Shown here piece after piece: positions 1 through 7,410 of a stretch of 58,684 nt of DNA (position 1 is its first letter; the number at the start of each line of letters is the position of its first letter). The DNA lies in NCBI GenBank assembly GCA_050485365.1, contig JBJHBH010000013.1, forward strand, positions 1 through 58,684, read 5' to 3'. This stretch comes from JARFUG01 sp050485365. Lineage in GTDB: Bacteria > Desulfobacterota > Desulfuromonadia > Desulfuromonadales > JACZKF01. Both the position numbers and the translations under genes were made by a program. The notes below the pieces were generated by a model. The model saw only the letters and a list, made by a program, of their open reading frames with translations. It had not been told where the DNA came from and did no database searches.

Positions 1-393
1 TTCAACACCAGCGTGGTGAAAATTCTCGGCGACCGGAGAGTCGAGGGGGTGGTCGCGCAGGAGTTCGTCCGCAGGATCGACGGACGCCAGAGCGTCACCG
101 TCCCCATCCCCGGCACCGAGCGCGAGGTCCCCTGCGACAAGGTGATCATCGCCATCGGCCAGAAACCGTTCGCCCGCATCGTTTCGACCACCACCGGCAT
201 CAAGACGAGCGAACAGGGGTACGTCCTCACCACAAAAGAACCGTTCTACGGCATGACGACCAGGGAGGGGGTCTTCGCCGCGGGCGACGTCGTCCACGAG
301 CCCCAGACCGTCATCCTCGCCATGCGCGAGGGGCGAAAGGTCTCCGAGGCCATCGACGCATGGGTGCAGCAGAAGGCTCTGAAGACGATCTGA
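1..393 (+). CDS. FAD/NAD(P)-dependent oxidoreductase, GltD-like C-terminus (partial)
   Basis: The reading frame is open at the left edge, so only about the last 130 residues are present. The tail shows the second dinucleotide-binding half of the glutamate synthase small-subunit-like family: an ATG-box region VIIAIGQKP, then GVFAAGDVV, the signature for the FAD pyrophosphate contact, then a helix ending in REGRKVSEAID. Proteins of this family pass electrons from NAD(P)H through FAD to a partner subunit (glutamate synthase, NfnB, hydrogenase-linked modules). The partner would lie upstream, outside the window, so the substrate cannot be named. A stem-loop follows the stop codon. Confidence 0.85.
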   Translation, partial: FNTSVVKILGDRRVEGVVAQEFVRRIDGRQSVTVPIPGTEREVPCDKVIIAIGQKPFARIVSTTTGIKTSEQGYVLTTKEPFYGMTTREGVFAAGDVVHEPQTVILAMREGRKVSEAIDAWVQQKALKTI

Positions 394-429
394 AGCGCTG
401 ACCTGGAGCCGCAAACGTGCTTCAAGCTG

Positions 430-466
430 AATAAGCCCTGGAAATTCTCCGGGGCTTATTCGCTTT
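430..466 (+). terminator. Stem-loop terminator after the oxidoreductase
   Basis: AATAAGCCC (430-438) pairs with GGGCTTATT (452-460), giving a 9-bp perfect stem. The following T-run is poor (CGCTTTC), so termination may be partial. The element sits between the oxidoreductase stop and the ggt ribosome binding site. Confidence 0.55.
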
Positions 467-477
467 CAGGAGGAGTC

Positions 478-2295
478 ATGATCATCAGAGCTCTAATCGT
501 TGTGGCGGGTCTATGTTTCACCGCCTCATGCGCCGGCCGGGCGCACGTCGACCCCGGCGTGCCTAAATCGGTGACGTCGGAGAGGGAGATGGTGGTCACG
601 GCAAACCCGCTGGCGACGGAGGCCGGGGCACGGATCCTCCAAAAGGGCGGAACCGCGGCGGATGCCATGATCGCGGTGCAGGCGGTGCTCGGGCTGGTCG
701 AACCGCAATCGAGCGGCCTCGGCGGCGGTGCCTTCATCGTCTACTACGACGCCGGCACCGGAGAAACCATCACCCTCGACGGCCGTGAAAGGGCCCCCGA
801 GGCGGCGAGAGAGGACCGATTCCTGACGAATGGACGCGCCATGCCGTTCGACGAGGCATGGCAGAGCGGCCTGTCGGTCGGGGTGCCGGGTGTGCCGAGG
901 CTGATGGAATACATGCACCTTCGATACGGCCGCCTGCCGTGGCAGAGCCTCTTCGATGGGGCCAAGGCACTCTCTCAGGAAGGATTCGAGCTTACCGAGC
1001 GCACCAACTCCCTGGTGGCCGAACTGCTGCAGAGGAATCCCTCCTGCGCCGACGGTGAACGGCTCTTTTTCAGAGATCGGAGCGCCTTCGAATATTTCGT
1101 CGATGTCGAAAGGTGCACGGCAAAGCCCGTCGGCACCCTGATCACCAATCGCGCCTACGCCGATACGCTTGCCGTCCTGGCCGAAAAAGGGGCGGATCCC
1201 TTCTACAACGGCGCGATTGCCGAGGCCGTCGTCGCCGCCGTGCAAAGCGACCTCAATGGTGCGGGGGACTTGAGCGCGGCGGATCTGGCAGATTACCATG
1301 TGGTCGAGCGTGAACCGGTCTGCCTGAGCTACCGGGACTATGCCGTATGCGGCATGGGGCCGCCATCCTCAGGGGGGCTGGCCGTGGGGCAGATTCTCGG
1401 CATCATCGAGAAGCGCTCCGACCTTCTCGGCGAGACGCCCCTCGACGTGGCTACCGTTCACCTCTTTACGCAGGCCGGACGGCTCGCCTTTGCCGACCGC
1501 AACAGGTATGTCGGCGACACCGACTTCGTTTCTGTTCCGGTGGAAGGGATGCTCGACGAAACATATCTGGCAGAGCGTGCCGCGCTTATCGCCGAGCTCG
1601 AAATGGGGAGGGCCGAGCCGGGATCTCCTCCCGGGGTTCGCGCAGGCCGCGCACCGGACGACGGCGCGAGTCGGGGCGGGACGACGCATATCTCGATCGT
1701 CGATCGCTACGGCAACGCCCTGTCGATGACCTCCACGGTTGAAAGCGCTTTCGGCAACGGGGTCATGGTTCACGGCTTTTTGCTCAACAACCAGCTGACC
1801 GATTTTTCCTTCCAGTACGAAGATGCCGCGGGAAATCCCGTCGCCAACCGTGTGGAACCGAAAAAGCGTCCCCGAAGCTCCATGTCCCCGAGCATCGTCT
1901 TCGACGGCGAGGGTCAGGTGGTGCTGGTGGCGGGGTCGCCCGGCGGCGCCCGCATCATCGGCTACACCGCCGGGGCGATCATGCAGATCCTCACCTTCGG
2001 GCTCGACCCGCAGGAGGCGATCAACCTCCCCCATTACATGAACCTCAACGGGCGAACGGATCTCGAGGCGCCGATTCCGGGGATCACCCTCGATTACGAT
2101 GCCGAGGCACTGGCCGCAGCGCTCGTCGCCCGCGGGCACAGCGATCCGGCGATGCCGCCCGAGGAGCGCTCGGTGGGGATCATCGAGCAGACCAGCGGAT
2201 TGGCGATCATCCAGGTCGTTAGAACTTCAGTGGGTGAAACCGTCCTGATCGGAGGCGCCGACACACGACGCGACGGAGCGGTTGGGGGCCGCTGA
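478..2295 (+). CDS. ggt: Gamma-glutamyltransferase (glutathione hydrolase), exported
   Basis: It hydrolyses or transfers the gamma-glutamyl group of glutathione and related peptides in the periplasm. At 605 residues it has the length of the autoprocessing Ntn-hydrolase family. The expected nucleophile is Thr402 in the motif TTHISIVD, where the precursor is cut into large and small subunits. Later small-subunit motifs are present: LLNNQLTDFS and a PGGARIIGY region near the substrate-binding loop. The N-terminus is hydrophobic and ends in TASC, a possible but imperfect lipobox, so it is either a lipoprotein or a secreted protein. The start is fixed by AGGAGG just upstream of ATG. It is transcribed alone and converges with the next gene. 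Confidence 0.93.
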   Translation: MIIRALIVVAGLCFTASCAGRAHVDPGVPKSVTSEREMVVTANPLATEAGARILQKGGTAADAMIAVQAVLGLVEPQSSGLGGGAFIVYYDAGTGETITLDGRERAPEAAREDRFLTNGRAMPFDEAWQSGLSVGVPGVPRLMEYMHLRYGRLPWQSLFDGAKALSQEGFELTERTNSLVAELLQRNPSCADGERLFFRDRSAFEYFVDVERCTAKPVGTLITNRAYADTLAVLAEKGADPFYNGAIAEAVVAAVQSDLNGAGDLSAADLADYHVVEREPVCLSYRDYAVCGMGPPSSGGLAVGQILGIIEKRSDLLGETPLDVATVHLFTQAGRLAFADRNRYVGDTDFVSVPVEGMLDETYLAERAALIAELEMGRAEPGSPPGVRAGRAPDDGASRGGTTHISIVDRYGNALSMTSTVESAFGNGVMVHGFLLNNQLTDFSFQYEDAAGNPVANRVEPKKRPRSSMSPSIVFDGEGQVVLVAGSPGGARIIGYTAGAIMQILTFGLDPQEAINLPHYMNLNGRTDLEAPIPGITLDYDAEALAAALVARGHSDPAMPPEERSVGIIEQTSGLAIIQVVRTSVGETVLIGGADTRRDGAVGGR

Positions 2296-2327
2296 AAAGT
2301 TGTCGGGAAAACCGGCGTAGCGTCTAC

Positions 2328-2987
2328 TCACCAGATTCTCATCGTCAGGCGCCAGAAGCCATCGAGCACCAGCAGCAATCCGATGACGGCGATGAGGTAA
2401 GGCAGAACCCGATGGACGAAGTTCGTGATCGCGTCCGTCAGCCATCCGAAGAGGACACGGCTGCGTTCGGGCCAGAGGACGCGAAGAACGACCAGACCGA
2501 GGAGGGGGAGGATGTAGAAGATGTTGTACCACAGGAGCCAGCCGAGCTGCGCCGCGAAGCTCGGCGTGTGCGCCGCGATCAGTCCGATCGCCATGTTGTG
2601 ACGCGGATCGGTGGGCGCGTACAGCAGACCGATCACCGCACCGAGAATGAACACCGCCGCCGGACTGATGCGCTGCGGAGGACGAAACGCCACCTCGCGC
2701 GCAGGCCTGCGGATGGCGTGGATCCCCGCGATCATCAGGACCATGCCGGCGAGGACCTGAATCGACCTGAGCGCAGTCGGATCGAGGAGGGGAAGAAGGT
2801 GCTCGAGGAATATGCGCCAGCCGTAAATGAGAATGACCCCGGCGCAGAAATAGCCGAGGGACGTGCCGGCGACGTAGGACAGCGTGCGCGGCACCGGCCG
2901 CGAAGTCCCCAGAAGATAGACGGCGATCGCCAGGGTGAGGATGTTCAGGCTGTCGAGAAGAGCGAGAGCCGCGATTTGAAAGTGCAT
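2328..2987 (-). CDS. Multi-pass membrane protein, LysE/GAP-like
   Basis: A 219-residue protein with about six hydrophobic segments, spread evenly from residue 5 to 210. It begins with a helix containing DSLNILTLAIAVYLL. That layout (short N-terminus, DS/N in helix 1, duplicated three-helix halves) recalls the LysE/cadmium-resistance/GAP exporter superfamily, including mycobacterial sulfolipid-addressing proteins. No substrate can be assigned. The middle loop is basic (RRPAREVAFRPPQ) and probably cytoplasmic. It lies 42 bp downstream of the phosphotransferase on the same strand and may be cotranscribed with it. Confidence 0.65.
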   Translation of the reverse strand: MHFQIAALALLDSLNILTLAIAVYLLGTSRPVPRTLSYVAGTSLGYFCAGVILIYGWRIFLEHLLPLLDPTALRSIQVLAGMVLMIAGIHAIRRPAREVAFRPPQRISPAAVFILGAVIGLLYAPTDPRHNMAIGLIAAHTPSFAAQLGWLLWYNIFYILPLLGLVVLRVLWPERSRVLFGWLTDAITNFVHRVLPYLIAVIGLLLVLDGFWRLTMRIW

Positions 2988-3029
2988 CTATTCACTTCTT
3001 CCGGGACGGGAACGGGGCATCGTCCACCG

Positions 3030-4046
3030 TCAGGCCCTCATCCCTGCCGCCCGTGAGAGATCGGCCACCACCGACAGCGCGACGCACCGGCTGTAATCGT
3101 GAATCTTCCAGTGCTCGGGGCACCAGCCGACAAGAAAACGGTAGAAGTCGGCCTGCGCAATGCGAAACAGCTCACGCCACTCGGCCTCCACCGCATCGAC
3201 CTCCCTCTCCTTCCCCCGCATCCTCAATGCCTGACGAAGTGTGAGGAAGTATGCGCCGAGCAACTCCTCCTCCCACTCTTGCTGTTCGGACTCGTCGAGA
3301 CAGCTGCCGAGAAAGTAGGCGACATCCTTCATTCCGCAGCCGCCGCCGACGTACTGGAAATCGACTGCGGCGACCTCTCGACCGTCTTCCGAAAAGCAGA
3401 AGTTCGCCACCTTGGCGTCGCCGTGGATGATCGTCTTGAAGCGACACGCGTTGAGCTTCGCGTCGAGAAGCGGGGCCGCCTTCCGGATCGAGCTGTCCTC
3501 GATCACCCTCAATTCATCCAGTCGGGTGGCCAGATGCCAGTAGCTGCCGATCGGCCACAGGCCGCGCGGTTCCTCAGCAAGAAAAGTCGCATGGAAGTGG
3601 GCCAGCCAATTCAGACACGCGACGGCCTCACTGCGGGTGAGGTGTTCCTTGCGGAGTTTGAATCCAGCAGCGTCGAGATCCTCCAGCACCATCACGTGCT
3701 GCTCAGCGGCACTCTGCATGCCGTAGCAGCGCGGCACCCTGCAGAAATCGTCACACCGACCGCTCCAGTCACGGTACCAGGCCATCTCGACCTCGTAGGA
3801 GCGCACCTTGCGCCGGTGTGCGTGGTCGTTATGCCAGTTGCGCGGGTGGTTGACCCTGGTGGGAAAGACGACATTCTTCACCACAACGCTGGATACTTCC
3901 GTCCCCCTCAGGTCATAACGGACGATCTCGCCGTAACCGCTCCACAACGACTGGATCAGCTCGCGTCTTTTTGCCTCGGCGGCGCCGGTGAGGCAGCGGA
4001 TGATGGGGTCAAGGGGGAGGTGCGAATTTTCGAAGGTTTCAATCAC
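3030..4046 (-). CDS. Ecdysteroid-kinase-like phosphotransferase
   Basis: A 338-residue small-molecule kinase of the APH/choline-kinase fold. The catalytic loop IIHGDAKVANF carries the Asp base and Asn metal ligand. The metal-binding Asp follows in VAAVDFQYVG, then GGGCGMKDVAYFLG, a spacing and wording typical of the EcK/DUF1679 branch. An upstream VLEDLDAAGF segment matches the hinge region of that family. The start is GTG with no convincing Shine-Dalgarno, so the N-terminus is uncertain. The physiological substrate is unknown. It abuts the degraded restriction/Fic remnants and is probably part of the same acquired segment. Confidence 0.75.
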   Translation of the reverse strand: MIETFENSHLPLDPIIRCLTGAAEAKRRELIQSLWSGYGEIVRYDLRGTEVSSVVVKNVVFPTRVNHPRNWHNDHAHRRKVRSYEVEMAWYRDWSGRCDDFCRVPRCYGMQSAAEQHVMVLEDLDAAGFKLRKEHLTRSEAVACLNWLAHFHATFLAEEPRGLWPIGSYWHLATRLDELRVIEDSSIRKAAPLLDAKLNACRFKTIIHGDAKVANFCFSEDGREVAAVDFQYVGGGCGMKDVAYFLGSCLDESEQQEWEEELLGAYFLTLRQALRMRGKEREVDAVEAEWRELFRIAQADFYRFLVGWCPEHWKIHDYSRCVALSVVADLSRAAGMRA

Positions 4047-4395
4047 GACTGCTTAGGCTTCTCTGTAGGGAAGGTAGGCTGTCCTTCGCAAAAAAATGCG
4101 GAATTTGGAAGCTGTTTTCTCCGCAACGGCAAGAGGGGATTTCGACAAGGGCAGCTTGCAACGCCTCGCGGCTCATCGCGCCGTGAATCGCGACCAGCAG
4201 ATCGCCGACTTGGGGTGTGACTTGGGGGGCAGAGGTGGTCACGGCATCCCGGATCATCCGTAGCATGAAGGCGATGAAGGGCGCGGAGTCGGTCTGACGG
4301 GTGCGCTCTTCGCGCAGGCGCTGTTCGTTGACGGTGTACCCCCGAACAATGAGCTCACGCAAAACCCGCGTCGCCCATTGTCGGAACTGGGTACC
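4039..4395 (-). pseudogene. RhuM-Fic mosaic fragment
   Basis: Reading leftward from 4395, the peptide GGTQFRQWATRVLREL is the conserved core of RhuM (virulence/restriction-associated) proteins, followed by IVRGYTVNEQRL. After about 30 residues it changes without interruption to the C-terminal part of a Fic-domain protein: TDSAPFIAFMLRMI, then QVTPQVGDLL and a winged-helix-like MSREALQAAL. Similarity stops near 4144 and the frame ends at 4039. No RhuM N-terminus and no Fic catalytic HPFxxGNGR motif are present, so this is a remnant and not a working gene. Family assignment is from remembered motifs, not a search. Confidence 0.6.
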
Positions 4396-4655
4396 GCCTG
4401 CTGCATACCGGCGCCGAGGGAGTGGCCGTTGTCCTTGGCCTCGATGATGGCGATGGGATGGTTGGGCTTGTGATAGAGAATGTAGTCGGCGCGTTTGGCT
4501 TTGCCCCGGGTGACCAGCTTCCCCCGGACGATGATCCGCCCCTTGGTGAAGAAGACCTCGCGGCGGATCCGGCTCTCATTCCACCCGGCCGCCTGGAGAT
4601 GAGGCGTGATGAATTTCGCGCAGATGTCGCTTTCGCTCAGACCTCTTTTGTCCAT
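4395..4655 (-). pseudogene. Type I restriction enzyme HsdR, N-terminal remnant
   Basis: The first 87 codons match the HsdR N-terminal nuclease domain: SESDICAKFITPHLQAAGW, REVFFTKGRIIVRGK, RADYILYHKPN, then AIIEAKDNGHSLGAGMQQA. It contains the D...ExK nuclease residues (ADY, then IEAK). After MQQA the similarity stops and the frame runs through about 46 unrelated codons. The DNA immediately enters RhuM-like sequence in another frame. The ATP-dependent translocase domains (about 700 residues) are absent, so it is a deletion remnant. It shows that a type I restriction locus once stood here. Confidence 0.72.
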
Positions 4656-4958
4656 GCGCCCTCCCCCAGCTCACGGCTGTCAGTACATGAGAACCGGAGT
4701 TTTCAGAACATTTCACGACCATCTTCAACGAACGGAAGACTACCATCTATAGTGCCTACAGTGAAGAACTTTCAGGATGAACTGCAAGCCGGCCCCCCAC
4801 CGGGAAATCTTTATCTCACGCAAAGACGCGAAGAGAATCAAAGTTCATCTTCCATCCGCAACGGCGCCACAAGAGGAAGGGTAAACATCCTATCTGCTTT
4901 CGGATTCCGAGAAGTTGCAGCGCACTGCGGGCGACCATGCGCGCAGGTGGGCGGCCGG
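4656..4958. other. Non-coding stretch in the degraded region
   Basis: About 300 bases with no convincing gene on either strand. Base composition is visibly less GC-rich than the flanks. At 4814-4836 it holds TCTCACGCAAAGACGCGAAG and the next three bases, a short direct repeat of the unit ACGCAAAG/ACGCGAAG that resembles a motif often seen in intergenic DNA of this group. No promoter or terminator was recognised. Confidence 0.5.
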
Positions 4959-5462
4959 TCACAATGCCTCTACCTTCGCTATCATCTCCCTGTTCGGCCA
5001 GAGATCGGAACCCCGGGCGGTTACCGGGCGTTTGTTGAGAAAAAGAGCGGCTTGTGCCGGGTCGAGTTCGAGCAGGTTGGGAACGCGGTGCAGATAGGCA
5101 TCCAGATCACCCATGGCGACATTCATGGAGGAGAGAACCGAACGATCGGTGGCTAGGTCGAAGACAACCGGGCCGAGAACCAGTCCTGCCCGCAGAATCT
5201 TCGCATCCGGCATCCCGTGAGCGGCCAGGCTGATGAGGAAAAGATCGCGGTGCAGCTTGCCTAGATTTTCGAAGTGCGCCTTTTTCAGCCCCGGCATAAA
5301 GAGCATGTAACGCGTCTCATCATGACAGAAAAGGACGCACTGCCTGCGATCGATTCTGTACAGGTTGGCATGCCAGGCGCCCAGCGGGTTCGTCTCGGCG
5401 AGGGGATCGGCGGATACTTCGGGAAGCTTGGCTGCAAGTTTTTGGGTGCAGTGGAGAATCAT
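4959..5462 (-). CDS. DUF6933-like protein of unknown function
   Basis: A 167-residue soluble protein starting MILHCTQKLAAKLPE. That opening and the following pattern (LGAWHANLYRIDRRQCVLFCHDETRY) are what I remember of the DUF6933 family, which has no known function. The start is ATG at 5462 because AGGAG lies 6 bases upstream; an in-frame TTG seven codons earlier has no ribosome site. The middle is alpha-helical and the C-terminus contains NKRPVTARGSDLWPNREM. It sits between the HsdR/Fic remnants and a broken methyltransferase, so it may be cargo of the same old insertion, but its frame is intact. Confidence 0.65.
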   Translation of the reverse strand: MILHCTQKLAAKLPEVSADPLAETNPLGAWHANLYRIDRRQCVLFCHDETRYMLFMPGLKKAHFENLGKLHRDLFLISLAAHGMPDAKILRAGLVLGPVVFDLATDRSVLSSMNVAMGDLDAYLHRVPNLLELDPAQAALFLNKRPVTARGSDLWPNREMIAKVEAL

Positions 5463-5479
5463 TACAGGCTCCTGAACGC

Positions 5480-5890
5480 TCAAGACCGGACAAAGGAGAT
5501 GAGAAAGAGCGGATCACCTACATGTAGCAGCCTTTCCTTGCGAAAACCGTGCGGAATCACAAGCGCCTCGACTTCCTCGGGGGAGAGACGTATCGCCGCG
5601 GGGGGACCGGGGCGGCTGTCTACCTTCTCGAACTGGATGATCACCAGCCGCCCTTCGGGACGAAGCACCCTGGCGGTTTACCGCAGCGCCGCCTCCCCTA
5701 CCCCGCCCTCCTCCAGGTCGTGCAGACCGTCGCCATCAGGACCACGTCGGCGCTAACGTCCGGCAGAGGGAGTTGCCCTCCGAGATCAGCTAATTCGGCC
5801 CTTATCTGCCCAAGCCCCCGCGCGCGGACGCTCTCGCGCAAAGCGACAACCCCCTCTTCCCAGAGATCGAAGGCGTGAATCGCCCCCGCC
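5480..5890 (-). pseudogene. SAM-dependent methyltransferase remnant
   Basis: Reading leftward, AIHAFDLWEEGVVALRESV matches the motif I/II region after the SAM-binding glycine loop. LPLPDVSADVVLMATV is motif IV/post-I of a class I methyltransferase. The frame then shifts near 5724, where HDLEEGG resumes in another frame, and meets a TAA shortly after EAALR. The C-terminal part is intact: VLRPEGRLVIIQFEK, then RLSPEEVEALV. The N-terminus with the GxGxG loop is missing. Truncation, one frameshift and one nonsense codon make it a pseudogene. It lies just beyond the 3' end of tRNA-Gly. Confidence 0.75.
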
Positions 5891-5906
5891 GTCTACCCCT
5901 GGAAAT

Positions 5907-5940
5907 GAAAAAAGCACCCGGGATTTCGCCCTGGGTGCTT
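5907..5940 (-). terminator. Terminator of tRNA-Gly
   Basis: On the minus strand AAGCACCC and GGGTGCTT (5933-5940 and 5912-5919) form an 8-bp stem, directly followed by TTTTTTC. It is a clean rho-independent terminator 11 bases after the tRNA 3' end. Confidence 0.88.
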
Positions 5941-5950
5941 GTCATTTTCT

Positions 5951-6025
<75 letters not shown>

Positions 6026-6037
6026 GAAACGAGACGA

Positions 6038-6066
6038 ATTATAGGGAGGGGACGGGTCTTTGTCAA
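6038..6066 (-). promoter_or_regulatory. Consensus sigma-70 promoter of tRNA-Gly
   Basis: On the minus strand TTGACA (6061-6066) and TATAAT (6038-6043) are separated by exactly 17 bases, a perfect consensus. The -10 ends 12 bases before the tRNA. The -35 hexamer overlaps the TGA stop of cca (6063-6065). Confidence 0.93.
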
Positions 6067-7358
6067 ACCATTTTCTTGGACTGAGATGTCAAAAATCGAA
6101 TCGCTTCCTCAGTGGTGGTGACCCTTCCGGCGATCTCCTCTTTTCGCAGGCGGGCCAGAGCCCGGCCGAGTTTGAGGCCGGGTGGGAGAGAGAGGATCTC
6201 CCCTGCCCTGACACCGTCAAGAAGGTCGGGAACTCTTCCGTTTGAGCTGTGTTGGAGGAAATCCCGAAGGGCGCTGCGGACGAGGGAGGCGTTCGATTTT
6301 TCTTCGCCGCCGAGGGCACCGAGGAAGATGAGCGCCTCGACGGGGTGGCGACCGAGAGCGGCGATCCAGAGAGCTCTCGCCCTCCCAGGAGGGACGGCGG
6401 GGAGCTCGGTCCACAACGCTGGATCGAGCCCGGCAAGGGCGCTGACGATGGCGCCCGAGCGTCGGCTGAGCTTGAATTTCTGCGCCCAGGCGGGCATCGC
6501 ATCCGGCGAGGAGCCGCGGCCAAAGGCGGCCATCTTGAGGAGGGCGGCGCGGGTGAGGTTCGCCTCGATCTCTTCAGAAAGGAGGGAGGCTTCCGAAGGT
6601 TCCTCTTCCAGCCTTGCCATCAGCGCTTCGCAGCGGCGCGCCAGGGTCTCACCTCTTTGGAATTCGCGCTCATCGAAAGGTCTGAAGAGGGCATCCGTCG
6701 CGTCGAGAGTGGCCATGAGGCGAAGGGGTGCGGCGATGGGCTTTTCGCCGAAGATCGCGCCGAGCTCGCTTCGGATGCGTTCGGGAGCGACGGCTTCGAG
6801 CAGCCGGGCCGAGGCGCGCATGAGGGCGGCGGTCTCCTCTTCGAGGTCGAAACCGAGGCTGGCTGCGTGCCGCACCCCCTTAAGGACCCGGAGGGGATCG
6901 TCTTCGAAGACCCCTGGCGAACAGGCCCGCAGGCGTCTCGATGCAAGGTCGTCGAGCCCGCCCAGCGGATCGAAGAGGTCGCCTTCGCGGTGGAGCGGCA
7001 GCGCCAGGGCGTTGATCGTGAAGTCGCGCAGCTGCAGATCCCCCGGCAGATCGTCCGCACGCAGCGGCGCGAAGTCGAAAGTCGTCGTCCCCTCCCCTGT
7101 CTCCACCACCACACGGCTCTGGCGTCGCGGCGCATCGAGGAAGAACCAGTGACCTGTTGTCTTTCGGGCGAAGCTCTGCGCCAAGTGGGTCGGATCGTAA
7201 GGGGCGGCGAAGTCGAAATCGGTCGATTCGCGTCCGAGAAAAAGGTCGCGCAGAGCACCTCCGACGAGATAGAGCTCATCGCCTTCGCGCAGAAGCGCCC
7301 TCAGGCGAGAGTAGAGGCCCCTTTCGGCGAGGCGTTGTCGAATGGTTTCAGCGTTCAT
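6063..7358 (-). CDS. CCA-adding / poly(A) polymerase family nucleotidyltransferase
   Basis: A class II nucleotidyltransferase of 431 residues. Motif A is GGALRDLFLGRESTDFDF, giving the catalytic DxD pair. FTINALALPL and FDPLGGLDDL follow, then FEDDPLRVLKGVRHAASLGF, the RNA-binding neck. Such enzymes add or repair the tRNA 3' CCA, or act as poly(A) polymerase in this phylum. All five tRNAs in this window already encode CCA, so a repair or tailing role is likely. The ATG lies immediately after the T-run of the preceding gene's terminator and has no Shine-Dalgarno, so expression probably depends on read-through. No later plausible start precedes motif A. Confidence 0.88.
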   Translation of the reverse strand: MNAETIRQRLAERGLYSRLRALLREGDELYLVGGALRDLFLGRESTDFDFAAPYDPTHLAQSFARKTTGHWFFLDAPRRQSRVVVETGEGTTTFDFAPLRADDLPGDLQLRDFTINALALPLHREGDLFDPLGGLDDLASRRLRACSPGVFEDDPLRVLKGVRHAASLGFDLEEETAALMRASARLLEAVAPERIRSELGAIFGEKPIAAPLRLMATLDATDALFRPFDEREFQRGETLARRCEALMARLEEEPSEASLLSEEIEANLTRAALLKMAAFGRGSSPDAMPAWAQKFKLSRRSGAIVSALAGLDPALWTELPAVPPGRARALWIAALGRHPVEALIFLGALGGEEKSNASLVRSALRDFLQHSSNGRVPDLLDGVRAGEILSLPPGLKLGRALARLRKEEIAGRVTTTEEAIRFLTSQSKKMV

Positions 7359-7360
7359 AA

Positions 7361-7384
7361 GAAAAGGCGGGTCAAAGACCCGCC
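7361..7384 (-). terminator. Terminator between aminotransferase and cca
   Basis: The minus strand reads GGCGGGTC-TTT-GACCCGCC and then TTTTCTT. It is an 8-bp GC-rich stem with a 3-base loop and a T-rich tail that runs straight into the cca start codon. Confidence 0.85.
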
Positions 7385-7410
7385 TCTTGAGTTTACACCG
7401 TCTTCAAGGG

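Noticed and set aside
2300..5950. Duplicated tRNA-Gly 3' end as an attachment site
   Set aside because: No second copy of GATTCGAACCCGC or similar was found in the region.
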